Both the position numbers and the translations under genes were made by a program. 64,000 nt of DNA from Actinomadura pelletieri DSM 43383 (lineage in GTDB: Bacteria; Actinomycetota; Actinomycetes; Streptosporangiales; Streptosporangiaceae). A model generated the notes under the pieces. The model was not told where the DNA came from, did not search any database, and saw only the letters and a program-made list of their open reading frames with translations. Position 1 is the first letter of the stretch. Each line of letters begins with the position of its first letter. The stretch is from the NCBI RefSeq assembly GCF_003634705.1, contig NZ_RBWU01000008.1, positions 62,001 to 126,000 of the forward strand, in the 5' to 3' direction. Below, one piece after another: positions 1 to 7,810 of this stretch.

Positions 1-18
1 CTCGTCCTGGCGCTCGTC

Positions 19-957
19 CTGCTCCCCACGCCCGTGGGGGTGAACCGATCGCGCGTAGCCAGTCCGCCAATCCCTGAGTCTGCTCCCCACGCCCGTGGGG
101 GTGAACCGTTGTACCCGATGTCGTCCCATCCTCGGCCGTCCTGCTCCCCACGCCCGTGGGGGTGAACCGGTGAGGCAGTGGCAGGCCGCCCTACGCACCC
201 ACTGCTCCCCACGCCCGTGGGGGTGAACCGCCGGGGCCCGCTCGCCGACGTGCGCGGCGCCCATGCTCCCCACGCCGTGGGGGTGAACCGCCGCGGTCCG
301 AGACCTACGCGGGGGTGTGAGCCTGCTCCCCACGCCCGTGGGGGTGAACCGGACACTCTGACCGCCGAGGACGAGCAGCAGTTCTGCTCCCCACGCCCGT
401 GGGGGTGAACCGCCTACGGCGGGCTGATGCCGCTGGCCGGGACCCTGCTCCCCACGCCCGTGGGGGTGAACCGGAGAAGCGGGAGCCGTACCCGACGAAG
501 GCGAACTGCTCCACACGCCCGTGGGGGTGAACCGCTCTGGCTCGACCCGGCAAGTGAGCAGCCCGACTGCTCCCCACGCCCGGGGGGTGAACCGGTCCGG
601 GCCGAAGCGCCTCCCGAAGCGTGGGCCTGCTCCCCACGCCCGTGGGGGTGAACCGGTTTCGATCATGAGCGGGATTGCGGCGGTGAACTGCTCCCCACGC
701 CCGTGGGGGTGAACCGCGGACGGGAGCCCGGACGGTGGTCGAGGACGTCTGCTCCCCACGTCCGTGGGGGTGAACCGCCCAGCTCGCCGAGCAAGCCGAA
801 GCCGCGGCCCTGCTCCCCACGCCTGTGGGGGTGAACCGGTAGACGACGCGGCTCGGTTTGGTTCGGGTCGCCTGCTTTCCACGCCCGGGTGAACCAGTGT
901 CTCGCAGCGCCTGATCCACCTGCGCCGTCGGCTCCCGGCACCCGTGAGGGTGAATCG
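19..957 (+). CRISPR. Type I-E CRISPR array, leader-distal part
   Basis: Sixteen copies of a 29-nt repeat (consensus starts CTGCTCCCCACGCCCGTGGG and ends GGTGAACCG) start at 19, 80, 141, 202, 263, 323, 384, 445, 506, 567, 627, 688, 749, 810, 872 and 929. Spacers are about 32 nt, giving a 61-nt period. The inner arms CCCCACG/CGTGGGG form the hairpin cut by Cas6e, and GTGAACCG would be the crRNA 5' handle, so the repeat class is type I-E and transcription is on the plus strand. Copies at 263 and 567 lack one base, those at 506, 749 and 810 carry substitutions, and the last two (872, 929) are heavily degenerate, as expected at the old leader-distal end. The array probably continues left of base 1. 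No cas gene or leader lies in the window. Confidence 0.97.
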
Positions 958-1175
958 TGGCCGCGGTTCCATCCCATGCAAGCGTTGCTGAGTCACCGTC
1001 GCGTGATGCGAAAGAGCCTTCAGTTGCGACGGAATGACTTCGTCATGGCGGGAATCCGGCCGCTAAACACACGACCACGGCTCAAATTCCGAGATCTCAA
1101 CTTTACCGCGTAGGCCTGCGCCAAGGAAGGCGAAAACGACCTGGCAACACGACCCGGTCCCCGCCCGTCCAACGT

Positions 1176-1197
1176 GGCGCGGAAGTATTTCCGCGCC
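1176..1197. terminator. Perfect hairpin in the CRISPR-regulator gap
   Basis: Two 9-bp arms, GGCGCGGAA and TTCCGCGCC, flank a 4-nt loop. The hairpin sits in the otherwise featureless 958-1364 gap between the end of the CRISPR array and the 3' end of the minus-strand regulator. There is no T-tract, so a role as terminator for either side is inference. I see no convincing gene in the rest of this gap. Confidence 0.35.
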
Positions 1198-1364
1198 GTA
1201 GAGGTGGGCCAGTATGGCGGAGTGCCGGCAGTCAGGTGGGGGCGGCGCCGGGCCGGGTCTAGGACCGCGCTCACCCACGATCGCAGGGCCGACGCCAAGT
1301 CGCCAGTCTGTCTGCGGCGGACTCGTCCTATTTGATTACGTGTGTGTCTAGGTATTTCGCGCTG

Positions 1365-2741
1365 TTATCTGTCCGCACCGGTGCGCCGGGAGGCGTGGTT
1401 GCGGTGGGTCTGGCCTTGTTCGTAGAGGTCACGTGCTCGTGGGTTGTGTTGGTGGCGGCGCAGTTCGGCCATCATGGTCTGGTAGCGGCGGTCGCACCAG
1501 CCGGATTGGACGGCAGGGTAGTCGTTGAGCATGCGTTCCCAGTCGCGGCAGGCTTCTTCGAGCCGGCCCGCGGCGAGTTTGCGTTCGGCCAGTGTGCCGA
1601 GGTTGCGGATTCGGATGCGCCGGTAGACGGGCGGACGGATCCGGTCGGACTGCTCCATCGCGGTGATCGAGTTTTCCAGGTCACCGAGCTCGTAGTGGAC
1701 CTGGGATATGTGGTAGCTCATCGCGGCGGGGTCGTAGGAGCCCAGTGCCTTGGCGCGGGATTCTGCGCGGTCTAGGGCGGCTTCGGCCTCGCGGAGTTTG
1801 CGGAGGGCCTGGGCGCGGTCGCCGTTTTGGGCAGAGGCGTGAGCCTGTTGTCCGGCTAGGAATGCCAGCATTCGTGGGCCGGCCTTCGGTGAGGCGGCTG
1901 CGGCGGCGTCGGCGAGTTGGACCGCGGTGGCGCTGTCGCGGACGTCGACGGCTTGGACGGACATGCCGCGCAGCGTGGTGCAGTAGGTCAGGTGGTCGTC
2001 GGCGTGCCCGGCGAGTTCGATGGCTTGCAGGTAGTAGTGCTGGGCGAGACCTGCAACGCCTTCGTCGGCGGCCATGTAGCCGGTGAGGTAGCAGTGGTCG
2101 GACGCCGCCGACAGCATCTGATTCCGGATGCTCTCACGTGCCTCGGCACGCAGGTAGGGGGCGATGGTGTTGACCATGAACGCAGCGGCCATCGGGCGGA
2201 CGGCCCTGCCGCCGAACTGGTCGTCCAGGCTCGACAGGTGATCGGTCATCGCGCGGACGCCGTCGACGTCTTGTTGACCGATGCGGGTGTGCGGGTCGCG
2301 GCGTAGTCGCTCGAACCGCTGGGACACCTCTGGCCAGCCCGGGATGGTCAGCGCGGCTGAGTACAGGCCCAGTCCCAGCAGTGCTCGCCGCGTCGGGTCC
2401 ATGTCGGCGCTCCCAAGATCGATCAGTCTGGCCACGATATCCGTGCCGCCGCCGAACCTGGAGGGCCCGGACGGCAGGTCGGCGGGCCCCAGCCCGGCGT
2501 CGGCGAGGGTGATGGGTCGGTGCAGGCGCCGTGCGAACGCCTCACAGACCAGCGGCCGGACGGCTGGGCGCGGCATGGTGCCCGACAGCCAATGGCAGAC
2601 GGCGCTGTCGTCGTAGTTGAGTTGGAGTCCGGCTTCTTCACCGAGCCGGTTGACGGCACGGGCGAGGTTCCCGTTACTCCAGTGAGCCTCGGCGATGAGC
2701 CCGGCGAGGGCGGTGTTCGGCGTGCGCGTGCGGGCTGTCAT
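1365..2741 (-). CDS. HTH/TPR transcriptional regulator, divergent from FxLD lanthipeptide operon
   Basis: This 458-aa protein has an N-terminal XRE-like DNA-binding region (about residues 5-75, including NYDDSAVCHWLSG, the recognition-helix-like part). A long alpha-helical region with TPR-like repeats follows (about 150-440). Such HTH-TPR proteins are common actinobacterial regulators next to RiPP clusters. It starts with ATG at 2741 and is transcribed away from the lanthipeptide precursor, with 123 bp between the two start codons, so it is the likely cluster-specific regulator. No signal peptide or membrane segment is seen. The ligand and direction of control (activator or repressor) cannot be told from sequence. 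Confidence 0.85.
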   Translation of the reverse strand: MTARTRTPNTALAGLIAEAHWSNGNLARAVNRLGEEAGLQLNYDDSAVCHWLSGTMPRPAVRPLVCEAFARRLHRPITLADAGLGPADLPSGPSRFGGGTDIVARLIDLGSADMDPTRRALLGLGLYSAALTIPGWPEVSQRFERLRRDPHTRIGQQDVDGVRAMTDHLSSLDDQFGGRAVRPMAAAFMVNTIAPYLRAEARESIRNQMLSAASDHCYLTGYMAADEGVAGLAQHYYLQAIELAGHADDHLTYCTTLRGMSVQAVDVRDSATAVQLADAAAAASPKAGPRMLAFLAGQQAHASAQNGDRAQALRKLREAEAALDRAESRAKALGSYDPAAMSYHISQVHYELGDLENSITAMEQSDRIRPPVYRRIRIRNLGTLAERKLAAGRLEEACRDWERMLNDYPAVQSGWCDRRYQTMMAELRRHQHNPRARDLYEQGQTHRNHASRRTGADR

Positions 2742-2826
2742 CAGGCCGTCTCCGGAGCCTTGTACGGGCTTTCAGGACTTTCAACCTTCCGTCCAGTCTG
2801 AGCCCTCCAATCCTGCTGTGGAAGCG

Positions 2827-2844
2827 GGTTCACTGGCGTGAACC
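2827..2844. promoter_or_regulatory. Inverted repeat, candidate operator of the FxLD operon
   Basis: GGTTCAC-tggc-GTGAACC is a perfect 7-bp inverted repeat with a 4-nt spacer. It lies in the divergent promoter region, 21 bp upstream of the precursor start codon and just before its ribosome site (TTGGAGGA, about 2853-2860). Its position makes it a plausible binding site for the HTH/TPR regulator. It could equally be an RNA hairpin in the 5' leader. No clear -10/-35 pair was assigned. Confidence 0.4.
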
Positions 2845-2864
2845 GACCCCTTTTGGAGGACGCG

Positions 2865-3017
2865 ATGTCGCTCAGTCTCAACGCCGACGCGGCGGCCCAA
2901 CCGTTCGACCTGGACATTGAGCTGATCGAGCAGGACGGGATCGCCGAGCAGGTCAATCTGACCGACGACGGTTGCAATCCGACCTGCCCGGAGTCCTGCA
3001 CCAGCGCCGCCAACTGA
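2865..3017 (+). CDS. FxLD family lanthipeptide precursor
   Basis: This 50-aa precursor peptide is missed by length-limited gene calling. ATG 2865 is preceded by a strong TTGGAGGA ribosome site. The leader carries the FDLD motif (residues 14-17) that names the FxLD family. The core near the C-terminus reads TDDGCNPTCPESCTSAAN, with three Cys and several Thr/Ser for lanthionine rings. LanB, LanC and the FxLD methyltransferase follow on the same strand, so the peptide should be dehydrated at Ser/Thr, cyclised on Cys and possibly converted at an Asp by the methyltransferase. The Asp-Gly before the first core Cys is a likely isoaspartate site by analogy with class I lanthipeptides that use such enzymes; that is inference. 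Ring pattern and cleavage site are unknown. Confidence 0.92.
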   Translation: MSLSLNADAAAQPFDLDIELIEQDGIAEQVNLTDDGCNPTCPESCTSAAN

Positions 3018-3064
3018 TCTCTGTATCCCGAGCACGATCCGCTCCACCATGTCATGGAGGGCTC

Positions 3065-3222
3065 ATGGCGATGACCACGACGACGACCGTCGGTGACGGC
3101 TCGGACGCCGCGTTCGACCTGTCGAGACGATCATCGTGTCGGACGGGGCCGCTCAGCTGTCCGGCTCCGACCACGGCTGCGCATCGACCTGCGCCACCTC
3201 CTGCGTGAGTAGCGCCGAATGA
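3065..3222 (+). pseudogene. Second FxLD lanthipeptide precursor, frameshifted after the FDL motif
   Basis: An ORF opens at ATG 3065 (or ATG 3071) behind GGAGGG and reads MTTTTTVGDGSDAAFDL, then runs out of homology in that frame, which stops at 3208. From 3121 another frame reads VETIIVSDGAAQLSGS and then DHGCASTCATSCVSSAE, ending at TGA 3222. The second part matches the intact precursor position by position over 33 residues: all three Cys, the Gly before the first Cys, and the Thr and Ser before the second and third Cys coincide. Inserting four bases (GACG) after the FDL codons would restore FDLDVE and one 52-aa precursor. The second frame has no start codon of its own that could supply a leader (TGA at 3094). 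So this is a 4-nt deletion or a sequencing error in a twin precursor. Confidence 0.85.
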
Positions 3223-3311
3223 CCAGCGGGTGGCCGCTATCCCTCCCGGGGCGGCAGCCACCCGTAGGGACACGCCCGACTTGACGTCAGCCCGCGAGGC
3301 GGAGGATTCAC

Positions 3312-6300
3312 GTGCGATCGTCGCCCTACAAAGCCAGCCGTACCGTTGTGTTGCGTGCCGTTCCGATTCCAGCGCGGCCTGGGCGCCGGTGGCCTGACCT
3401 CACCGATGGGTCGGCCGCTGCGGTCGATGAATGGCTGGAGTGGCTCGCTGATGTCTGGCGTGACGAACAGACCGTCGAGGCGATCGGCTACGCCACCGCA
3501 GAGCTGGCGGACGGGGTCACCGCGTTGCTGTCGGCTCCCGCTCCGGCAGCCCGACGGGTCCGGTCGGTGGTGATGACAGTGGCCCGGTACTTGCTGCGGG
3601 CTCGGGAACGGCCCACCCCGTTCGGTTTCTTCGCCGGCGTGGCACCGGCCTGTTTCGGCGCGGCGACCGCTGTCGAGTGGGGCGACGATCACGTGGCGGT
3701 GACGCGCGCCAGCGCGCCTTGGCTGGCCGGCCTCCTCGCGCACTTGGAGGGCGTCCCCGACCTGTTGGCCCAGCTCCCGGTCGCGGCGAACTCCACCGCT
3801 ATCCTGCGCGGGGATCGCCTGATCGTCCCCTACCAGGCGTCTGAGCAGAGCATCGGCACCGTGGATGTCGCCATGCGCCATACCGCGGCCGTACGGACCG
3901 TCATGGCGCAGGCCCGGACTCCGATCCGTTTCGCTGATCTGGCCGCTTCGCTGCAACAGGAGTTTCCTGGTGTCGCCGCAGAGGCAGTGACCGGGATGCT
4001 GACGGAACTGGTGCACCGCCGCGCCTTGATCAGCAGTCTGCACGCTCCTGCCACCGTCCCGGACGCGCTTGGCCACCTGGTCGGGCAACTGCATCGCGTC
4101 GGCGGCGACCAGATCGCGGGAGTCGCAGACCTCGTCAGGGGGCTGACGCTGATCCACGACAGGTTGCAGGAGCAGAACCGGGTGGCCGCGAGCAAGGGCC
4201 GCGCCGTCCGCCGTGATCTGGCGGACGAGATGAGTTCACTGATCCCCCGGTCGATCCCCACGTCGACCGGGCGCGGTCCGCTGGCGGTGGACCTGCGGCT
4301 GGATGCCAAGGTGGTGCTGCCGTGGCGGGTCGCCGGTGAGGTGGAGCGCGCCGCATACCTGTTGGCCCGGCTGTCGGCGTATCCGTCCGGAACCGGCGAA
4401 TGGGGTGCCTACCTGAAGCGGTTCTGGGAACGATACGGGATCGGTTCGCTGGTCCCCGTGGCCGATGTCGTCGCCGATCTCGGCTACCCCGCCGGATATC
4501 CCGGAACCGGTGAACCGCCCCGCCGTCCAACGGTCGGGCACCGCGACGAGGTCCTTCTCGAACTGGCGCAGGCAGCTGCCCTGGACGGCCGTGACGAGGT
4601 CGTTGTGGACGAGACGTTGCTGGATGAGCTGGCCTCGCCGCCAGATGAGCTCCGGTTACCGCCGCACCTGGAACTCGGGGTGCGTCTCAGCGCCGACTCC
4701 GCCGCTGCGGTGGACGGCGGTGATTTCACCGTGGAGGTGCTGACCGTTTCACGGGGCGCGGGCACTCTGACCGGCCGTTTCCTGCCCATCCTGAACAGTA
4801 GTGCCGCCGCAGCCACAGCTGTGGATATCGCGGGGATGCCGGGTGCGGATCCTGACACCATGGTGGTGCAGATCTCGTTCTCACCGCTGCGGCCGAGGGA
4901 CGCCCACCTGGCTCGGACTGGGCAGATCTGGCCGACGCTGCTTAGCCTGGCCGAGCACCGACCGTTCGGTGAACGCGTGCTGACAGTGGACGACATGGCG
5001 GTCGGCTGCGACGGCCACCGTCTGTATCTCGCCGCCCCCGCCCTGGGCAGGCGGGTCGAGGTGGTTGCCGCGCACGCCCTGAACGTGCAGGTGCACACCG
5101 CGCCCCTGGCGCGGCTGCTGATCGAGATCGGCCGTGCCCACGCCACGCAAGTGACGCCGTTCGACTGGGGGCCCGCCGACCGGCTCCCGTTTCGGCCACG
5201 GGTACGCTGCGGCCGGATCATCCTGGCCCCCGCGCAGTGGCGCCTGACCGAGGCGGAACTGTCCGGGCGCGCAGCGTCGTGGCCGCAATGGGAGACGGCC
5301 CTGTCCGGCTGGCGGCACCGACGACGACTGCCACGCCGCGTGCTGATCGCCGAGGGCGACCAGCGGCTCCCGCTGGATCTGGACGAGGCCGCGCACCGGG
5401 CGCTGCTGCGCGCCCACCTGACCCGCAACCGCCACGCCAGGCTGTTGGAGGCGCCTGCCTCGGACGCGGCGGATTGGTGCGCGGGCCGCTCTCACGAGCT
5501 CGTCGTCACGGTTGCTGCGACCACGGCACACTCCTGGCCGCCGCTTCCTCGACCCGCCATAGCGCGGGTCCTGCACCGTGGCCACGGCCACCTTCCGGGC
5601 AGTAGTGGGCAGATGTTCACCAAGCTGTACGGTCCCGCGCAGCTCCAAGACTTGCTGCTGGCCGAACGCCTCCCGAAGCTGCTGCACCGGCTCGGGGACC
5701 CGCAGTGGTGGTTCCTGCGGTTCGCCGATAGCGACGGCCCACATCTGCGGTTGCGCATCACCCTCCCCGAAGCCGCTGACGAATCCGCAGGTCCCGCCAT
5801 GTTCGGGAAGTACGCCGGGGCCGTCGGCGAGTGGGCCGCCGACCTGCATCAGACCGGGCTGGCTCGTCACATCACTTACGCCACCTGCTATCCGGAAGTC
5901 GGCCGGTGGGGCAGTGGCCGGGCCTATCGGCTGGCCGAGCGGGTATTCGCCGCCGACTCCCACGCGGTCTGTACCCAGTTGCGTACGCCGTCCCGCCCTG
6001 ACCCGCTGGTCTTGGCCGCCGTCCACACGACCGCGATCGCTGCCGCGTTCACCGGCGGCGCAGCGGCGGGTATGCGGTGGTTGATCGACCATCTTCCCGC
6101 CAGGCCGCCCTCGCCTGTTGCCCGCCCGGTGTTCCGCGAGGCGGTGAGGCTGGCTGACCCGCGCGACGACTGGGGTGCGCTGCGCGGCTGCACCGGCGGT
6201 CAGGAGATCATGGTGGGATGGCGGGCCCGACAGGAGGCGGTCGCCGCCTATCGGGCGGTGCTGCCTGACGCCGAACAGCCAGAGGGGGACTGCGCCGGGA

Positions 6301-6443
6301 TCATCCCCGATCAGGTGCTGAGATCGCTGCTGCACGTTCATTTCATTCGCGGCTACGGCATCGACCGCCAAGCCGAGGACCTCGCCTTGCATCTAACCCG
6401 CTCGGCCGCGCTGGCGTGGGAGGCAAAGGAGGGAATCCGGTGA
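3312..6443 (+). CDS. lanB: Class I lanthipeptide dehydratase (LanB, full length)
   Basis: This 1043-aa protein is the class I dehydratase that glutamylates Ser/Thr of the precursor using Glu-tRNA and then eliminates glutamate to give Dha/Dhb. The large N-terminal glutamylation region spans about residues 1-690 (for example RERPTPFGFFAGV near residue 98). The C-terminal elimination (SpaB_C / thiopeptide-type) domain spans about 740-1040, with WWFLRFADSDGPHLRLRI and CYPEVGRWGSG. GTG 3312 has GGCGGAGGA upstream. The stop overlaps the LanC start by 4 nt. It belongs to the FxLD operon that begins with the precursor at 2865. The protein is complete, so it should not need the extra elimination domain carried by the downstream methyltransferase fusion. 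Confidence 0.93.
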   Translation: MRSSPYKASRTVVLRAVPIPARPGRRWPDLTDGSAAAVDEWLEWLADVWRDEQTVEAIGYATAELADGVTALLSAPAPAARRVRSVVMTVARYLLRARERPTPFGFFAGVAPACFGAATAVEWGDDHVAVTRASAPWLAGLLAHLEGVPDLLAQLPVAANSTAILRGDRLIVPYQASEQSIGTVDVAMRHTAAVRTVMAQARTPIRFADLAASLQQEFPGVAAEAVTGMLTELVHRRALISSLHAPATVPDALGHLVGQLHRVGGDQIAGVADLVRGLTLIHDRLQEQNRVAASKGRAVRRDLADEMSSLIPRSIPTSTGRGPLAVDLRLDAKVVLPWRVAGEVERAAYLLARLSAYPSGTGEWGAYLKRFWERYGIGSLVPVADVVADLGYPAGYPGTGEPPRRPTVGHRDEVLLELAQAAALDGRDEVVVDETLLDELASPPDELRLPPHLELGVRLSADSAAAVDGGDFTVEVLTVSRGAGTLTGRFLPILNSSAAAATAVDIAGMPGADPDTMVVQISFSPLRPRDAHLARTGQIWPTLLSLAEHRPFGERVLTVDDMAVGCDGHRLYLAAPALGRRVEVVAAHALNVQVHTAPLARLLIEIGRAHATQVTPFDWGPADRLPFRPRVRCGRIILAPAQWRLTEAELSGRAASWPQWETALSGWRHRRRLPRRVLIAEGDQRLPLDLDEAAHRALLRAHLTRNRHARLLEAPASDAADWCAGRSHELVVTVAATTAHSWPPLPRPAIARVLHRGHGHLPGSSGQMFTKLYGPAQLQDLLLAERLPKLLHRLGDPQWWFLRFADSDGPHLRLRITLPEAADESAGPAMFGKYAGAVGEWAADLHQTGLARHITYATCYPEVGRWGSGRAYRLAERVFAADSHAVCTQLRTPSRPDPLVLAAVHTTAIAAAFTGGAAAGMRWLIDHLPARPPSPVARPVFREAVRLADPRDDWGALRGCTGGQEIMVGWRARQEAVAAYRAVLPDAEQPEGDCAGIIPDQVLRSLLHVHFIRGYGIDRQAEDLALHLTRSAALAWEAKEGIR

Positions 6444-7810
6444 CGGCGCAAGTGTCCCGACCGCTGTCCTCGCCGCCGCCCGCTCCGCGCTCGCCTGCTG
6501 AAATGCATCCGAGCCGGTGGTTCGCCCTAGCCGTCGCGGATTTGCTCGCTGACCTGGCGGCCGCCCCCTTCCCAGGCTCGATTGGGGAGCAGGTGCGTCG
6601 CCAATCGCTAGCCTACGGAGCACCGGGCATCGCTCTGCTGCACATCGAGCTCGCCGCCCTCGGCGAGCGGTCTTGGGACCGCGCCCACGACTGGCTGACC
6701 TATGCCACCGGCCGCGCCGTGGCGTCCGGGCCCGACAGCCACCTTTTCTACGGCGCACCGGCGGTCGCTCACGCGCTCGCCTGCGCGGCCCAAACCAAGC
6801 CGGGCCGCTACGGCAGAGCGCTGGAGATCCTCGACACCGCCATCCGCGCCGACGTCCGGGCTCGCCTGGACGCCGCCCACGCCCGCATTGACGCTGGCGG
6901 CCTCGCTGCCCTGGCCGAGTTCGACGTAATCCGCGGACTCACCGGATTCGGCTCCTACTTGCTGAGGCGCCACCGCGACGATGAACTCACCCGAGACGTG
7001 CTCACCTACTTGGTCCGGCTCACCACGCCGGTCGACGGCCCGGACGGGCTGCCCCTGCCGGGCTGGTGGACCGCCAGCGGCTCCTCCGGTAAATCCGACG
7101 CCGCGTTCCCGCGCGGGCACAGCAACAACGGCCTCGCCCACGGCATTGCCGGTCCACTAGCGCTCCTATCGGTAGCCGCGCTGGACGGTGTCACGGTCGA
7201 GCACCACCACACCGCGATCACCACCATCCTGGCCTGGTTCGATCAGTGGCTGACCGGCACCGGCTCCGGACCTGCCTGGCCCTACACCATCAACCATGCC
7301 GAATTAGCCGCCTCGCGGCGGGAGCGGCTCGGGCATGCGCGGCCGAGCTGGTGCTACGGCGCCGCGGGCGTTGCCCGCAGCCAACAGCTCGCCGCCTTGG
7401 CAATCGGTGACCCGCACCGGCGTGAGGCCGCCGAGACCATCCTGGCTGAAGCATTGTCGGATCCGCTCCAGCGCGCCGCCACCACCGATACCTCGCTCTG
7501 CCACGGTTTCGCCGGTCTCGCCCACATCGCCGCGACGGCAGCCGCCGACGCGGCACCCAGCACCGGCAGGCTCTCCACCGTTGTGTCCGGCCTCCTGGAT
7601 GCCGTCTACCCGGCCGACAGCGACGCTCGGGCTGCCGCTGACGCAGCGTTGCAGCAGACCACGGCAGGGGCGCACTTCCTGGAGGGCGCCGTTGGGACCG
7701 CGTTGGCGGTCCTTATGCCCGCCACCGGAGTTCCTCCGCGCAGCGGATGGGACTGCTGCCTGCTCACCCCGCGCCCCGCCGCCCGCCTGGGTGAAGGGCG
7801 CGTCGACTGA
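6440..7810 (+). CDS. lanC: Lanthipeptide cyclase (LanC)
   Basis: This 456-aa zinc-dependent cyclase catalyses Michael addition of precursor Cys onto Dha/Dhb. The alpha-toroid LanC signature is present: RGHSNNGLAHGIAG in the middle, Cys305 in SWCYGAAGV, and Cys354-His355 in LCHGFAGLAH, which together supply the zinc ligands and the active-site His. I chose GTG 6440 because it overlaps the lanB stop as GTGA and lies behind AGGAGG. The longer in-frame ATG at 6416 lies inside lanB. It is coupled translationally to lanB and, through TGATG at its own stop, to the next gene. Confidence 0.93.
   Translation: MTAQVSRPLSSPPPAPRSPAEMHPSRWFALAVADLLADLAAAPFPGSIGEQVRRQSLAYGAPGIALLHIELAALGERSWDRAHDWLTYATGRAVASGPDSHLFYGAPAVAHALACAAQTKPGRYGRALEILDTAIRADVRARLDAAHARIDAGGLAALAEFDVIRGLTGFGSYLLRRHRDDELTRDVLTYLVRLTTPVDGPDGLPLPGWWTASGSSGKSDAAFPRGHSNNGLAHGIAGPLALLSVAALDGVTVEHHHTAITTILAWFDQWLTGTGSGPAWPYTINHAELAASRRERLGHARPSWCYGAAGVARSQQLAALAIGDPHRREAAETILAEALSDPLQRAATTDTSLCHGFAGLAHIAATAAADAAPSTGRLSTVVSGLLDAVYPADSDARAAADAALQQTTAGAHFLEGAVGTALAVLMPATGVPPRSGWDCCLLTPRPAARLGEGRVD

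Noticed and set aside
305..919. Long minus-strand open frame across the CRISPR repeats
   Set aside because: It is a translation of the repeat array (periodic PHGRGEQ-like pattern), not a gene.
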